Positions 1 to 8,697 of a stretch of DNA of 43,659 nt are shown one piece after another. Each line of letters starts with the position of its first letter. Position 1 is the first letter of the stretch. Both the position numbers and the translations under genes were made by a program. Source of the DNA: an uncultured Actinomycetales bacterium (GTDB lineage Bacteria; Actinomycetota; Actinomycetes; S36-B12). Location: NCBI GenBank assembly GCA_913063435.1, contig CAJXYI010000021.1:1-43659 (forward strand), given 5' to 3'. Below the pieces are notes generated by a model. That model did no database searches and had not been told where the DNA came from. It saw only the letters and a program-made list of their open reading frames with translations.

Positions 1-474
1 AGTCGGTCCGATGGGTTCGGCGACCGTGCCGAGCACCGGGCCGGTGTCCAGGCCTTCTTCGAGGACGAACGTGGAGGCGCCGGTGATGTCATCGCCGTGC
101 CAGATCGCATGCTGCACTGGTGCCGCGCCGCGCCATGCCGGAAGAAGGGAGAAGTGCAGGTTGATCCAGCCGAATCTCGGGATGCTCAGGGCGTCAGGTG
201 GCACGAGAGCGCCGTAGGCGACGATCGGGCAGGCATCCGGTGCTAGGTCGGAAAGCGCACTCAAGAACGCCTCATCCCTGAGGTTCGTTGGAGTCCACAC
301 CGGGATGCCCGCCTCGTCTGCGCGGATACCAACCGGGCTGCGCTCCATCCGACGACCTCGACCGACGGGGGCATCGGGGCGCGTGATGACCGCGCACACC
401 TCGTGATCGGAGTCGATCAGGGCGTCCAGGGACGCTACCGCGGGATGCGGAGTTCCCGCGAAGACCAGGCGCAC
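1..474 (-). CDS. fmt: Methionyl-tRNA formyltransferase, N-terminal 158 residues (cut by window edge)
   Basis: Formylates the amino group of Met on initiator tRNA using 10-formyl-THF, in the cytoplasm. The reading frame stays open from a GTG at 474 to base 1, so the C-terminal tRNA-binding domain lies outside the window. The product begins [13 protein letters not shown], the usual Fmt first strand. It carries the formyltransferase core [16 protein letters not shown], with the Asn and His of the catalytic site, and GLDTGPV, with the catalytic Asp. The gene starts 4 bases after the def stop, so the two are probably translationally coupled; def removes the formyl group that fmt adds. The start rests on homology at the N-terminus, since no strong Shine-Dalgarno sequence is seen. 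Confidence 0.95.
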   Translation of the reverse strand, partial: MRLVFAGTPHPAVASLDALIDSDHEVCAVITRPDAPVGRGRRMERSPVGIRADEAGIPVWTPTNLRDEAFLSALSDLAPDACPIVAYGALVPPDALSIPRFGWINLHFSLLPAWRGAAPVQHAIWHGDDITGASTFVLEEGLDTGPVLGTVAEPIGPT

Positions 475-478
475 GCGA

Positions 479-1024
479 TCACAGCCACTTCGCCGAGATG
501 GAATGCGGGCTGACCTTCACCGTGGGTGCAGGCTCACCGAACCACTCCGCCTCTCGGATCGCTTTCATGGCCTCCTTGCGCGTCGCGGCATCGAGTCGAT
601 CGATGAACAGCACACCATCCAGGTGATCGGTTTCGTGCTGGATGGCCCGGGCCAGCAGGTCGCTGCCCTCGATGGTCACCGGCTCACCATGCATATCGAA
701 ACCCTTGGCAACCACGCGTCGCGCACGTCGAGTGTCGAACGCGAGATCTGGGATGCTCAAGCACCCCTCTTCGCCGTCCTGGGTCTCCTCGGACAGGTCG
801 AGGCTCGGGTTGCACAGGTGCCCGAGTTCGTCATCAACCCACCAGGTGAACACTCGAAGGGAGACGCCGATCTGCGGGGCGGCCAATCCACTGCCGGGCG
901 CATCGCGCATCGTCTCGGTGAGATCGGCGACCAACTTGCGCAACTCCTTGTCGAAGTCGACGACCTCCTGTGCAGGGGTGCGCAGGATCGGATCGCCGAA
1001 TAGGCGAATGGGCTGCACTGCCAT
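479..1024 (-). CDS. def: Peptide deformylase
   Basis: Removes the N-formyl group from nascent proteins; a metal-dependent cytoplasmic hydrolase that acts at the ribosome exit. The 181-residue protein has all three family motifs: [10 protein letters not shown] (residues 44-53), EGCLSIP with the metal ligand Cys88, and QHETDH with ligands His130 and His134 and catalytic Glu131. Length and motif spacing are normal. It lies 33 bases after priA and 4 bases before fmt, a common pairing in bacteria. ATG start at 1024. Assignment is secure. Confidence 0.97.
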   Translation of the reverse strand: MAVQPIRLFGDPILRTPAQEVVDFDKELRKLVADLTETMRDAPGSGLAAPQIGVSLRVFTWWVDDELGHLCNPSLDLSEETQDGEEGCLSIPDLAFDTRRARRVVAKGFDMHGEPVTIEGSDLLARAIQHETDHLDGVLFIDRLDAATRKEAMKAIREAEWFGEPAPTVKVSPHSISAKWL

Positions 1025-1057
1025 GGTGACTCCCGCTCATCTTCGATGCTGACCTGC

Positions 1058-3019
1058 TCAGTCTAGGTGGCTGAGTTCAGCACCCCAATCCACCGGATCG
1101 ACGCGCACCTCCACACCCGCTGCCTCCCGGCGCGCCGACAGCACGGCCATGGTCTGCTTGAGCGCATCGATCATCTGCGAGGAGTGCTCTCGGTCCACCA
1201 GCGCCAGCATGCGGGCACGATCCTCACCGATCGATACGGGCCCGAACACCACGACCTCGTCGGGCAGCACCTCGCGCACTGCGGTCACGGCCGCGAAAGG
1301 TCCGGCCACCGCAGCGCTGCGCCGCGTGGGTGGCAGACCCAGCTGCGCGCGTTGAGCGAGGTCCCGGGCTGCGAACCAACCGGGGTCCCAACGCACGAGG
1401 GCCTGCACGATGGCAACAGAAGGATCCGCGGTGACGACGACGGAGGCGCCGGGCCGAGCCAGCGATGCTGCCGTGCACCAGCGGCGCAGCGCCTCTTCCT
1501 CAGCACCCAATGCTCCGCGCGCCAGCATCCGTTCGGCATCGAGCAGCACGACGGCTGTATAGCCGCCATCGGCGATCGGCTCGGCCCCCGGGGTCGCCAC
1601 GACCAGGGCCGGCGTACCCGGCACCTGGTCGATGATCCGGTCACCTCCGGATGCCAGGACGGGGACATCGGGGAAGGCACGCCCGAGTTCCTCTGCCGTG
1701 CGAGTGGACCCGCGGGCGATGGCCCGCAGGTGGGTGCCGCCGCATTCGGGGCACCGCCACGATGGCGCCGGTGCCTGGCACCAGGCACATGTTGCGACAG
1801 CACCGGGACCACTGAGTGAGAGCGGTCCCGCACACGACGGGCATCGAGCGACCATGCGACAGCGTTGACACGCGATCGCCGGGACGTAACCGCGGCGTGC
1901 AACCTGGACCAGAACGGGGCCGTGCTGCAACGCGTTGCGTGCTACCGCCCACGCTTTCTCAGGGACTCGTTCGCCATGGTCGTCACCTGCGAGTGCCTGA
2001 ACTCGTGGGGCGCGTTGCCGAATGAGGGCGCGGGGCATCGACACCGATGCTGCCCAACCTGATTCGATCCACGACTGGGCCACGACGGAGCGGGTCACCC
2101 CGGCGGCGATCAACGGAGCCGCACACTGGTGTGACCTCAGCGCGAGTACCTCGCGGGCATGCCACCCGGGCGCATGGGGATCGGAATAGGTCTCCTCACC
2201 ATCATCGAGGATCCACAGCAGGCTGTCCTCGGGCACCGGGGCGAAGCAGGCTGCCCGGGTACCGATGGCGATCGATGTGCGGCCGGTGACGAGCCGCACG
2301 AACGCGGAGTAGCGCCGCTGGGGACCGGCGTCTGCGGTGAGCACCTCGAATGCGCTTCGGCCGATAGTGCGCGCAAGAGCATCCTCGGCGCGGCGGATGT
2401 CACGAGCATCGGGCAGGACGGCGATCATGCCGCGACCGTGGTGGCGAGCCTGTGCGGCGAGCGCAGCCAGGTTCACCGACCAGTCCTCGCTCGGTCCGAC
2501 ATCCCAGACCGCACGAACCGGCTCCCCCTGGACCGAGCGGCGCACGAGAGCGGCACCACCGGCGTAGTCGTCCCAGGTACCCGCAGGGGATGCATCTGTT
2601 GGCACCTGAGTTTCCTCCTGATCGCCGATCGCAGGAGTCGCCAGCACCGCAGCCTCGGCACGTGCATGACGCGGTGGAATGGCAGCACGCAGCACATCCG
2701 CGAGGGTGCCGGCGTAACGGTCGGCGACAGCGCGAGCGAGTCGCAGCGTCGCGGGGGTCAGCACGGGAAGGGGTGAGACCACCTTGGTCAGCAGGGCTAG
2801 TCGATGCTCGCTCTCGGCAACACGATCGACGATGAAGCCGCTGACTTGCCGACCGGCGAATCGGGCTCGCACCCGCACCCCGGGTTTCGCCTGCTGCGAC
2901 ATCGATTCGGGGATCGCGTAATCGAAATAGCGATCGAGGTGGGTGAGCGACACATCGAGGGCGACGCGGGCAACCGGTCGATCACTATCGACTGAGATGT
3001 CGTCCACCGGGCGGTCCAC
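1058..3019 (-). CDS. priA: Primosomal protein N' (PriA), actinobacterial type with degenerate helicase motifs
   Basis: Family role: recognises stalled forks and D-loops and helps reload the replicative helicase. The 653-residue product keeps the N-terminal 3'-end-binding region (HLDRYFDYAIPES) and a zinc-binding Cys cluster in its second half (CQRCRMVARCPSC, then CAWC and CPEC). The ATPase motifs are eroded: where Walker A is expected the sequence reads VWDVGPSEDWSVN, without a GKT, and the DEEH box reads LDDGEE. Such decay is known for actinobacterial PriA, so the protein probably binds DNA and partners rather than unwinding DNA. A GTG at 3019 is used here; GTG at 3007 is possible. The gene follows metK by 37 bases. 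Confidence 0.9.
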   Translation of the reverse strand: MDRPVDDISVDSDRPVARVALDVSLTHLDRYFDYAIPESMSQQAKPGVRVRARFAGRQVSGFIVDRVAESEHRLALLTKVVSPLPVLTPATLRLARAVADRYAGTLADVLRAAIPPRHARAEAAVLATPAIGDQEETQVPTDASPAGTWDDYAGGAALVRRSVQGEPVRAVWDVGPSEDWSVNLAALAAQARHHGRGMIAVLPDARDIRRAEDALARTIGRSAFEVLTADAGPQRRYSAFVRLVTGRTSIAIGTRAACFAPVPEDSLLWILDDGEETYSDPHAPGWHAREVLALRSHQCAAPLIAAGVTRSVVAQSWIESGWAASVSMPRALIRQRAPRVQALAGDDHGERVPEKAWAVARNALQHGPVLVQVARRGYVPAIACQRCRMVARCPSCAGPLSLSGPGAVATCAWCQAPAPSWRCPECGGTHLRAIARGSTRTAEELGRAFPDVPVLASGGDRIIDQVPGTPALVVATPGAEPIADGGYTAVVLLDAERMLARGALGAEEEALRRWCTAASLARPGASVVVTADPSVAIVQALVRWDPGWFAARDLAQRAQLGLPPTRRSAAVAGPFAAVTAVREVLPDEVVVFGPVSIGEDRARMLALVDREHSSQMIDALKQTMAVLSARREAAGVEVRVDPVDWGAELSHLD

Positions 3020-3056
3020 GGGGTGATCGTCCCAGGAGGGACTGACGGGCCAGTGG

Positions 3057-4253
3057 CTAGATGCCAGCTGTCGACCTCAGGGCATCGGCCCGATCAGTGC
3101 GCTCCCAGGTGAAATCGGGCAGTTCGCGGCCGAAATGTCCGTATGCGGCCGTCGGGCGATAGATCGGCCGGAGCAGATCCAAGTCGGCGATGATCGCTGC
3201 GGGACGCAGATCGAATACCTCCTGGACGATCTGCTGGATGCGCTCATCGGGTAGCACGCCGGTGCCGAAGGTCTGCACGAACACACCCACGGGCTGCGCC
3301 TTGCCGATCGCGTAGGCCACCTGCACCTCGCAACGCTTAGCCAATCCGGCCGCCACGACGTTCTTGGCAACCCAGCGCATCGCATAAGCCGCTGAGCGAT
3401 CGACCTTCGACGGATCCTTTCCGGAGAAGGCTCCCCCGCCGTGGCGTGCCATTCCCCCGTAGGTGTCGACGATGATCTTGCGCCCGGTCAATCCAGCATC
3501 ACCCATCGGTCCACCGACTTCGAATCGTCCGGTCGGATTGACCAGCAGGCGATAATCACGACTGTCGAGGTCGATGGTCTCGAGAATGGGCTCTACGACA
3601 TGCTTGCGGATATCGGGGGTGAGAAGGGTTTCGAGATTGATATCTCGAGCGTGCTGGCTGGAGACCACGATCGTGTCGAGGCGAACAGGACGATCATCAG
3701 CGTCGTATTCGATCGTGACCTGGGTCTTGCCGTCAGGTCGCAGATAGGGAACATCACCGGACTTGCGCACCTGCGACAGCTGCTCGGACAACCGGTGCGC
3801 AAGCGAAATCGGCAGCGGCATCAGCGTCGGGGTCTCGTCGGTGGCATACCCGAACATCAGACCCTGATCGCCGGCCCCCTGGCGGTCGAGGGGGTCGGCA
3901 CTGTGGTCGACCCGCTCCTCGAAGGCATCATCGACGCCCTGCGCGATATCCGGTGACTGCTTGCCGATCGACACCGAGATGCCGCAGGACTCACCGTCGA
4001 AGCCCTTGACCGAGGAGTCGTAGCCGATTTCGAGGACGACATCGCGGACAAGTTGCATGACATCGGCGAATCCGGATGTGGTGACCTCTCCGGCGACGTG
4101 AACCTGCCCGGTGGTCAACATCGTCTCCACGGCCACGCGACTGCGCGAATCCTGACGGAGCAGATCGTCCAGGATCGCGTCGGAGATCTGGTCGGCCATC
4201 TTGTCCGGGTGGCCTTCGGTTACCGATTCCGAGGTGAATAGGCGTGGCGACAC
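3057..4253 (-). CDS. metK: S-adenosylmethionine synthetase
   Basis: Makes SAM from methionine and ATP. The 398-residue protein has the three-domain MetK layout, starting with [13 protein letters not shown] (His and Asp of the ATP/Mg site), then [12 protein letters not shown] and the [19 protein letters not shown] loop that binds triphosphate. The GTG start at 4253 is preceded by AAGGAG with a 9-base spacer, which fixes the start. The 141-base leader contains a SAM-IV riboswitch (separate entry), so expression should fall when SAM is plentiful. coaBC lies upstream and priA downstream, the usual actinobacterial order. Confidence 0.98.
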   Translation of the reverse strand: MSPRLFTSESVTEGHPDKMADQISDAILDDLLRQDSRSRVAVETMLTTGQVHVAGEVTTSGFADVMQLVRDVVLEIGYDSSVKGFDGESCGISVSIGKQSPDIAQGVDDAFEERVDHSADPLDRQGAGDQGLMFGYATDETPTLMPLPISLAHRLSEQLSQVRKSGDVPYLRPDGKTQVTIEYDADDRPVRLDTIVVSSQHARDINLETLLTPDIRKHVVEPILETIDLDSRDYRLLVNPTGRFEVGGPMGDAGLTGRKIIVDTYGGMARHGGGAFSGKDPSKVDRSAAYAMRWVAKNVVAAGLAKRCEVQVAYAIGKAQPVGVFVQTFGTGVLPDERIQQIVQEVFDLRPAAIIADLDLLRPIYRPTAAYGHFGRELPDFTWERTDRADALRSTAGI

Positions 4254-4282
4254 TGACTACGACTCCTTCACAGCGGGGCAGG

Positions 4283-4391
4283 GCTAGCGCGCTTGCCCGA
4301 TGGGCCTCGTCACCACCCGGGGCACCCCACCGCGATTACGAGGGTTGCCGGCCAGCGAGCCGGGGCTTGACGCTGACACTCGAGACGATGA
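4283..4391 (-). promoter_or_regulatory. SAM-IV riboswitch in the metK leader
   Basis: Read on the minus strand, the leader matches what I know of the actinobacterial SAM-IV aptamer. P1 is formed by UCGUC (4388-4384) and GACGA (4311-4307). P2 is GUCAGCG paired with CGCUGGC, seven pairs including one G-U. The SAM-I/SAM-IV core CCGGCAACCCU follows, then GCGGUGGGGUGCCCCGGGUG. A 3' hairpin GCCC-AUC-GGGC and the AAGCGCGC tail complete the element; SAM-IV is known to use a pseudoknot here. The tail ends about 20 bases before the metK AAGGAG. I do not see a U-tract terminator, so control of translation start is more likely than attenuation, but I could not find a clean anti-Shine-Dalgarno pairing. 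Confidence 0.87.
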
Positions 4392-4394
4392 GCG

Positions 4395-5612
4395 TCACTG
4401 TATCGGGTGAGCCGGATAGCGTTGCGCCACGGTGTCCCACAGCGTGTCGGCCACAGTGATCTTGCTGGCCCGGGCAACATCCACATCGGGCCCGGATCGG
4501 TCGAGGATCACCACCTCGTTCGTCTCGCGCCCGAACACTCGATCACCGCTGACGTCATTGACGACCAGCAGATCGCATCCCTTGCGGGTGAGTTTCGCGC
4601 GGCCGAGTTCGATGACTCCGGAATCCTCGGACCCGGTCTCGGCAGCGAATCCGATGATGACCTGGCCGGGCCTACGTGCGGCGACGAGTTCGGCGAGCAC
4701 GTCCTCGGTGCGTTCGAGGGCGAGGTGAAGGGATTCCAGCGGATCGCCCTGGTCCTTCTTGATCTTGTGCTGAGCGGGATCGACGGGGCGGAAGTCTGCG
4801 ACGGCGGCTGCCATCACGATGACATCGGCATCGGGGGCCTGATCGAGCATGGCCTGTCGCAGTGATGCAGCGGTGTCGACCTCGATCACCGTCACGCCCG
4901 AGGGTGCGGGAATATCCAGATGGGCCGCGACGAGAGTCACCCGGGCCCCACGGTCGCGTGCCCGCTCGGCGATCGCGACACCCTGACGCCCGCTGCTGCG
5001 ATTGCCCAGGAACCGCACCGGGTCGAGCGGCTCGCGGGTCCCTCCGGCCGAGACGAGCACCTGGCGTCCCCTGAGATCGAGGGGTGCGAGCAGTGGCAGC
5101 GCCGCCGCCACGATGTCCGGCGGTTCGGGCAGTCGCCCGGGGCCGGAGTCGGTTCCGGTCAATCTGCCCACCGCCGGCGGCAGCACGTGCATGCCCCGGG
5201 ACTCCAGGGTCGCCACATTGGCCTGGGTCGCCGGATGCAACCACATCTCGGTGTGCATCGCAGGCGCGAGGAGAACCGGGCATGTCGCGGTCAGCAGTGA
5301 TGTCGTCAGCAGGTCATCGGCCATCCCAGCGGCAGCGCGGGCAAGCAGATCGGCGGTGGCGGGAGCGACGATGACCAGTTGAGCCCATCGACCGAGTTCG
5401 ACGTGTCCCACGGAAGGAACGTCATCCCACACCTCGTGCGCGACCGGGTGACCCGAAAGCGCCTCCCAGGTCGGGGACCCGACGAACCTCAGGGCGGAGT
5501 GGGTGGGCACGACACGAACGTCATGACCGGATTCACGCAATAGTCGTAGCAACGTGCAGGACTTATAGGCGGCGATGCCGCCCGAGACCCCCAGCAGAAT
5601 GCGTGCGCTCAG
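4395..5612 (-). CDS. coaBC: Bifunctional phosphopantothenoylcysteine decarboxylase / phosphopantothenate-cysteine ligase
   Basis: Catalyses two steps of CoA synthesis: coupling of 4'-phosphopantothenate to Cys (CoaB) and decarboxylation to 4'-phosphopantetheine (CoaC, FMN-dependent). The CoaC half has [13 protein letters not shown], the [17 protein letters not shown] region and PAMHTEMW. The CoaB half has [36 protein letters not shown] and HKIKK. The N-terminal flavodoxin-like strand is encoded only upstream of any ATG, GTG or TTG: the frame is closed by a TGA in rpoZ, and the only candidates are CTG at 5612 (overlapping the rpoZ stop as CTGA), ATC and ATT. I use CTG, giving 405 residues. The site that holds Cys in the E. 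coli GDVGPGR-type loop reads [10 protein letters not shown], with Thr. Confidence 0.92.
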   Translation of the reverse strand: MSARILLGVSGGIAAYKSCTLLRLLRESGHDVRVVPTHSALRFVGSPTWEALSGHPVAHEVWDDVPSVGHVELGRWAQLVIVAPATADLLARAAAGMADDLLTTSLLTATCPVLLAPAMHTEMWLHPATQANVATLESRGMHVLPPAVGRLTGTDSGPGRLPEPPDIVAAALPLLAPLDLRGRQVLVSAGGTREPLDPVRFLGNRSSGRQGVAIAERARDRGARVTLVAAHLDIPAPSGVTVIEVDTAASLRQAMLDQAPDADVIVMAAAVADFRPVDPAQHKIKKDQGDPLESLHLALERTEDVLAELVAARRPGQVIIGFAAETGSEDSGVIELGRAKLTRKGCDLLVVNDVSGDRVFGRETNEVVILDRSGPDVDVARASKITVADTLWDTVAQRYPAHPIQ

Positions 5613-5965
5613 GATGCATCCAAGGGATCGTCACCCGGGGCACCGGCGGTGTCGGATTCGACGACGGTGAAAGTGTCAGCGACCGGGGTCTCGACGACCG
5701 GTGCGGCGTTGGGGTCGATCGGTTCCGCAGTCAGCAGGCCCGCATCGATTTCGCGCAGCGCGATCGACAACGGCTTCTCCTGCACGTGGGTCTCCACGAG
5801 GGGACCGACGTATTCCAGGAGGCCCTCGCCGAGCTGGGAGAAGTAGGCGTTGATCTGGCGGGCCCGCTTCGCGGAGTAGATCACCAGTGAATACTTGGAG
5901 TCGGTGTGCTCCAGCAGATCGTCGATCGCCGGGTAGGTGATGCCCTCGGGGCGCGGTGACGGCAC
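5609..5965 (-). CDS. rpoZ: RNA polymerase omega subunit
   Basis: Small subunit that helps fold beta-prime and assemble RNA polymerase. The 118-residue product contains the omega core: [18 protein letters not shown], then [12 protein letters not shown], and a distal [13 protein letters not shown] helix. An acidic, low-complexity C-terminal stretch of about 35 residues follows, as in other actinobacterial omegas. The GTG start at 5965 has AGGAAGG 8 bases upstream. The stop overlaps the apparent CTG start of coaBC. A 78-base gap separates it from mihF-gmk, in which I see no terminator. Confidence 0.95.
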   Translation of the reverse strand: MPSPRPEGITYPAIDDLLEHTDSKYSLVIYSAKRARQINAYFSQLGEGLLEYVGPLVETHVQEKPLSIALREIDAGLLTAEPIDPNAAPVVETPVADTFTVVESDTAGAPGDDPLDAS

Positions 5966-6043
5966 GGGCGTGGCCTTCCTATCGGGATGTTCCCTCGCGG
6001 GGTGTGCACCGGGTGGGTGGATCCCCGGCGGTGGATGGGCAGT

Positions 6044-6931
6044 CTACCCGGTGATGAGCCCGACGATCTCCTCGGCCGCTTGGGCCACGCTGTCGTTGAC
6101 GACCACGACATCGAATTCACTCTCCGCGGCGAGCTCGCGCCGCGCTGTGACCAACCTTTCGGCGACCACCTCGGGCTCCTCGGTACCCCGACCGGTGAGG
6201 CGCTGCACCAGCACATCCCAGGAGGGCGGGGCGAGGAAGACCAGAAGGGCCTGAGGATCGCGCGCTCGTACCTGTCGGGCCCCCTGCAACTCGATCTCGC
6301 AGATCACCGGTTCACCACGAACGAGCCGCTGGCGGACCGGTTCGGCTGGGGTGCCGTAGGAGTTACCCGCGAAGACCGCCCATTCCAGCAACTCACCGGT
6401 TTCGCGTAGGCGATCGAACTCGCGCTGATCGATGAAGTGATAGTCCTTCCCGTCGACCTCACCCGGCCGAGGTGATCGAGTGGTCACCGAGACCGAGAAC
6501 CAGATACGCGGATGGTGTTCACGCAGGTAGCCGACCACCGAGGACTTGCCGACCCCGGAAGGCCCGGAGAGCACGATCAAACGAGCCGCAACCTCACGCG
6601 ATGCGGTTTCGGCACGCTCGGGCTGCGCGACCGATGCGATCAACCGAGCGACCTGATGCTCGCCGAGTTGGCCGATTCGCCGGGACGGATCGATCCCGCA
6701 CTCGGTCAGCACCCGGTGGGTGCGAGCCGGGCCGACCCCGGGCAACGACCGGATGACCTCGGAGGCGCGCAGACGTGACAGGACCGGATCACCGCGTGAA
6801 GCGAGGACTTCGGCGACATCGATGTCACCTGCCTTCAATTCGGCCTTGACCTGCGCGCGTCGCTGCCGAGCCGCAAGTGCCTGCTCGCGGCCACGTGCCC
6901 GGGCATCGTCATCGAGGTGCGGTGTCGTCAT
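6044..6931 (-). CDS. gmk: mIHF - guanylate kinase fusion protein
   Basis: One 295-residue open frame joins two proteins that are normally adjacent genes in Actinobacteria. Residues 1 to about 100 are actinobacterial integration host factor (mIHF), a sequence-tolerant nucleoid DNA-binding protein: [17 protein letters not shown], the helix-hairpin-helix [14 protein letters not shown], and [15 protein letters not shown]. After a linker (about 101-115) comes guanylate kinase (GMP to GDP): P-loop GPSGVGKS at 123-130, [20 protein letters not shown], and [11 protein letters not shown]. No ATG or GTG lies in frame near the join, so a separate Gmk start is unlikely. The gene begins 6 bases after pyrF, so it is probably read through from the pyr operon. 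ATG start at 6931. Confidence 0.93.
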   Translation of the reverse strand: MTTPHLDDDARARGREQALAARQRRAQVKAELKAGDIDVAEVLASRGDPVLSRLRASEVIRSLPGVGPARTHRVLTECGIDPSRRIGQLGEHQVARLIASVAQPERAETASREVAARLIVLSGPSGVGKSSVVGYLREHHPRIWFSVSVTTRSPRPGEVDGKDYHFIDQREFDRLRETGELLEWAVFAGNSYGTPAEPVRQRLVRGEPVICEIELQGARQVRARDPQALLVFLAPPSWDVLVQRLTGRGTEEPEVVAERLVTARRELAAESEFDVVVVNDSVAQAAEEIVGLITG

Positions 6932-6937
6932 CGCACA

Positions 6938-7657
6938 TCACTCACCGCACTTCGTAAGCGCATTGGAACATTCCTGGGCGATCGACTCTGCTGCCGCATG
7001 AGGATCGCTCGCTGCAGTGATGGGTCGTCCGATGACCAGCAGGTCAGCACCTGCTGCAAGCGCACTCGCCGGAGTCGCGATCCGGCGTTGATCACCGGCA
7101 TCGGCTCCTGTCGGACGCACACCCGGGGTGATGAGAGTGATATCGGCCGGCACGACTGCGCGTAACGCAGCGACCTCCTGCGGAGAGCACACCAGAGCCC
7201 GCGCGCCAGCATCGATTGCGATGAGCGCCCATCTTCGGACGACATCGGCGACTGACTCGGTAGCACCGATCATTCCCAGCCGGTCAAGATCGGATCGACC
7301 CAGGGAGGTGAGCACGGTGACTGCGGTGATGCGCGTGTCGGGCAGGGCGTGCGCTGCGGCGTTGATCATCTCCGGACCTCCCGCAGCGTGCACGGTGAGG
7401 AAGTCCGGTCGCAGGTCCTGCACCGACCGAGCCGCTCCCCCTACGGTCGCGGGGATGTCATGGAGTTTCAGATCGAGGAAGACTCCGCAGTCTGGGCCGA
7501 CCGCCTCGCGCACGGCCCAGACGGCCGGGGCACCGTCTCGCAGGTACACCTCGAGGCCGATCTTTACGGTGCTCACCACACCGGCGACCGCCGCCGCCCA
7601 CCGTGTGAGGGTCTGCGGATCAGGTGCGTCGAGTGCGACCGCGATCGGTGCGGTCAC
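6938..7657 (-). CDS. pyrF: Orotidine 5'-phosphate decarboxylase
   Basis: Last step of UMP synthesis, OMP to UMP. The 239-residue product is of the type I (enteric/Bacillus-like) family: IAVALDAPD at the N-terminus, the catalytic FLDLKLHDIPATV with Asp62 and Lys64, and the C-terminal phosphate-binding VIGRPI. It is not the longer type found in mycobacteria. The GTG start overlaps the pyrD stop by four bases (GTGA), so translation is coupled. Stop at 6938, 6 bases before the fused mihF-gmk gene. Confidence 0.97.
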   Translation of the reverse strand: MTAPIAVALDAPDPQTLTRWAAAVAGVVSTVKIGLEVYLRDGAPAVWAVREAVGPDCGVFLDLKLHDIPATVGGAARSVQDLRPDFLTVHAAGGPEMINAAAHALPDTRITAVTVLTSLGRSDLDRLGMIGATESVADVVRRWALIAIDAGARALVCSPQEVAALRAVVPADITLITPGVRPTGADAGDQRRIATPASALAAGADLLVIGRPITAASDPHAAAESIAQECSNALTKCGE

Positions 7658-8697
7658 TGCTCGTCCGCCACCGCGTCTACGTCCTCGTCGATCGGATCCA
7701 AGGTCTGCTGATCCCTGTCGAGGTAGCCGTGGGCATAGGAGATGGCATCGACCAATCGGGTGAACCCGCGCTCGGCGAGAGCGGTCTGCAATTCACGGTG
7801 CACTCTCAGAGGGGCACTGGGATCGTTGAAGACCATCGTGCCTACCGATACCGCATTGGCCCCGGCTAAGAGGAACTGCAGGGCATCGAGTCCGGTGCGG
7901 ACTCCACCCATACCGAGAATCGGAACATCGGGCAACGCCTGCCGGATCTGCCACACACACCGGACCGCCACCGGGCGAATCGCCGGCCCGGACAGCCCAC
8001 CGGTGACACCGGCCAGGGCCGGGCGTAGGCGATCGGTATCGATCACCATTCCGAGCAGAGTGTTGATGACCGACAATCCATCAGCGCCAGCTCGTACGCA
8101 CGCGAGGGCGATCGTGGTGATATCGGTGACATCCGGCGAGAGCTTGGCCAGGATCGGCACCCGCGAATCAGTGTTGCGGCGAACCGCCTGGATCACCGCC
8201 GAGGAACTGCCCGCATCGCAGGCGAAGACCTTGCCACGATCCTCGACGTTCGGGCATGAGATGTTCACCTCGATGGCGCTGATGCCCTCCTGCATCCGAA
8301 GGGTCTTCGCCAGCCGGGCATAGTCGTCGACCGTGTCTCCTGCAATGGACACGACGGCGCGCGCGCCGCGCTGACGCAGCCACGCCAGATCACGTTCGAT
8401 GAACGATGCGATCCCGGGTCCTTGCAGACCGATCGAGTTGAGCATCCCGCTGGGGGTCTCGGCCATTCGCGGCGTTGCGCGACCCGAACGCGGCTCGGGC
8501 ATGATGCTCTTGGTGACGACGGCGCCGATTTCGGTGATGTCGAAGAACTGATCGAGTTCCTTCCCTGCTGCAGCACATCCCGAAGCGGTGAGAATCGGGC
8601 TGGGCAGATCGAGACCGGCGAGGGATGTCGACATATCCACCTCGTCGTGCGTCTGCGGTCGAAGTGCCTCAGCGGGTCGAACCACCGCGCGTGTCAT
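7654..8697 (-). CDS. pyrD: Dihydroorotate dehydrogenase, class 1B catalytic subunit
   Basis: Oxidises dihydroorotate to orotate with FMN and passes electrons to PyrK and then NAD+. The class 1B assignment rests on the active-site Cys in NISCPNVE and on pyrK lying directly upstream. Other motifs: LTASGCAAAGKE, NSIGLQGPG, GGLSGPAIRP and the C-terminal FMN phosphate site GMGGVRTGLDALQFLLAGA. The ATG at 8697 overlaps the pyrK stop (ATGA) and has AAGGAGG 6 bases upstream, which decides the start (347 residues). A second ATG at 8634 (MSTSLAGL) would also give a family-length protein but lacks such a site. Confidence 0.95.
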   Translation of the reverse strand: MTRAVVRPAEALRPQTHDEVDMSTSLAGLDLPSPILTASGCAAAGKELDQFFDITEIGAVVTKSIMPEPRSGRATPRMAETPSGMLNSIGLQGPGIASFIERDLAWLRQRGARAVVSIAGDTVDDYARLAKTLRMQEGISAIEVNISCPNVEDRGKVFACDAGSSSAVIQAVRRNTDSRVPILAKLSPDVTDITTIALACVRAGADGLSVINTLLGMVIDTDRLRPALAGVTGGLSGPAIRPVAVRCVWQIRQALPDVPILGMGGVRTGLDALQFLLAGANAVSVGTMVFNDPSAPLRVHRELQTALAERGFTRLVDAISYAHGYLDRDQQTLDPIDEDVDAVADEQ

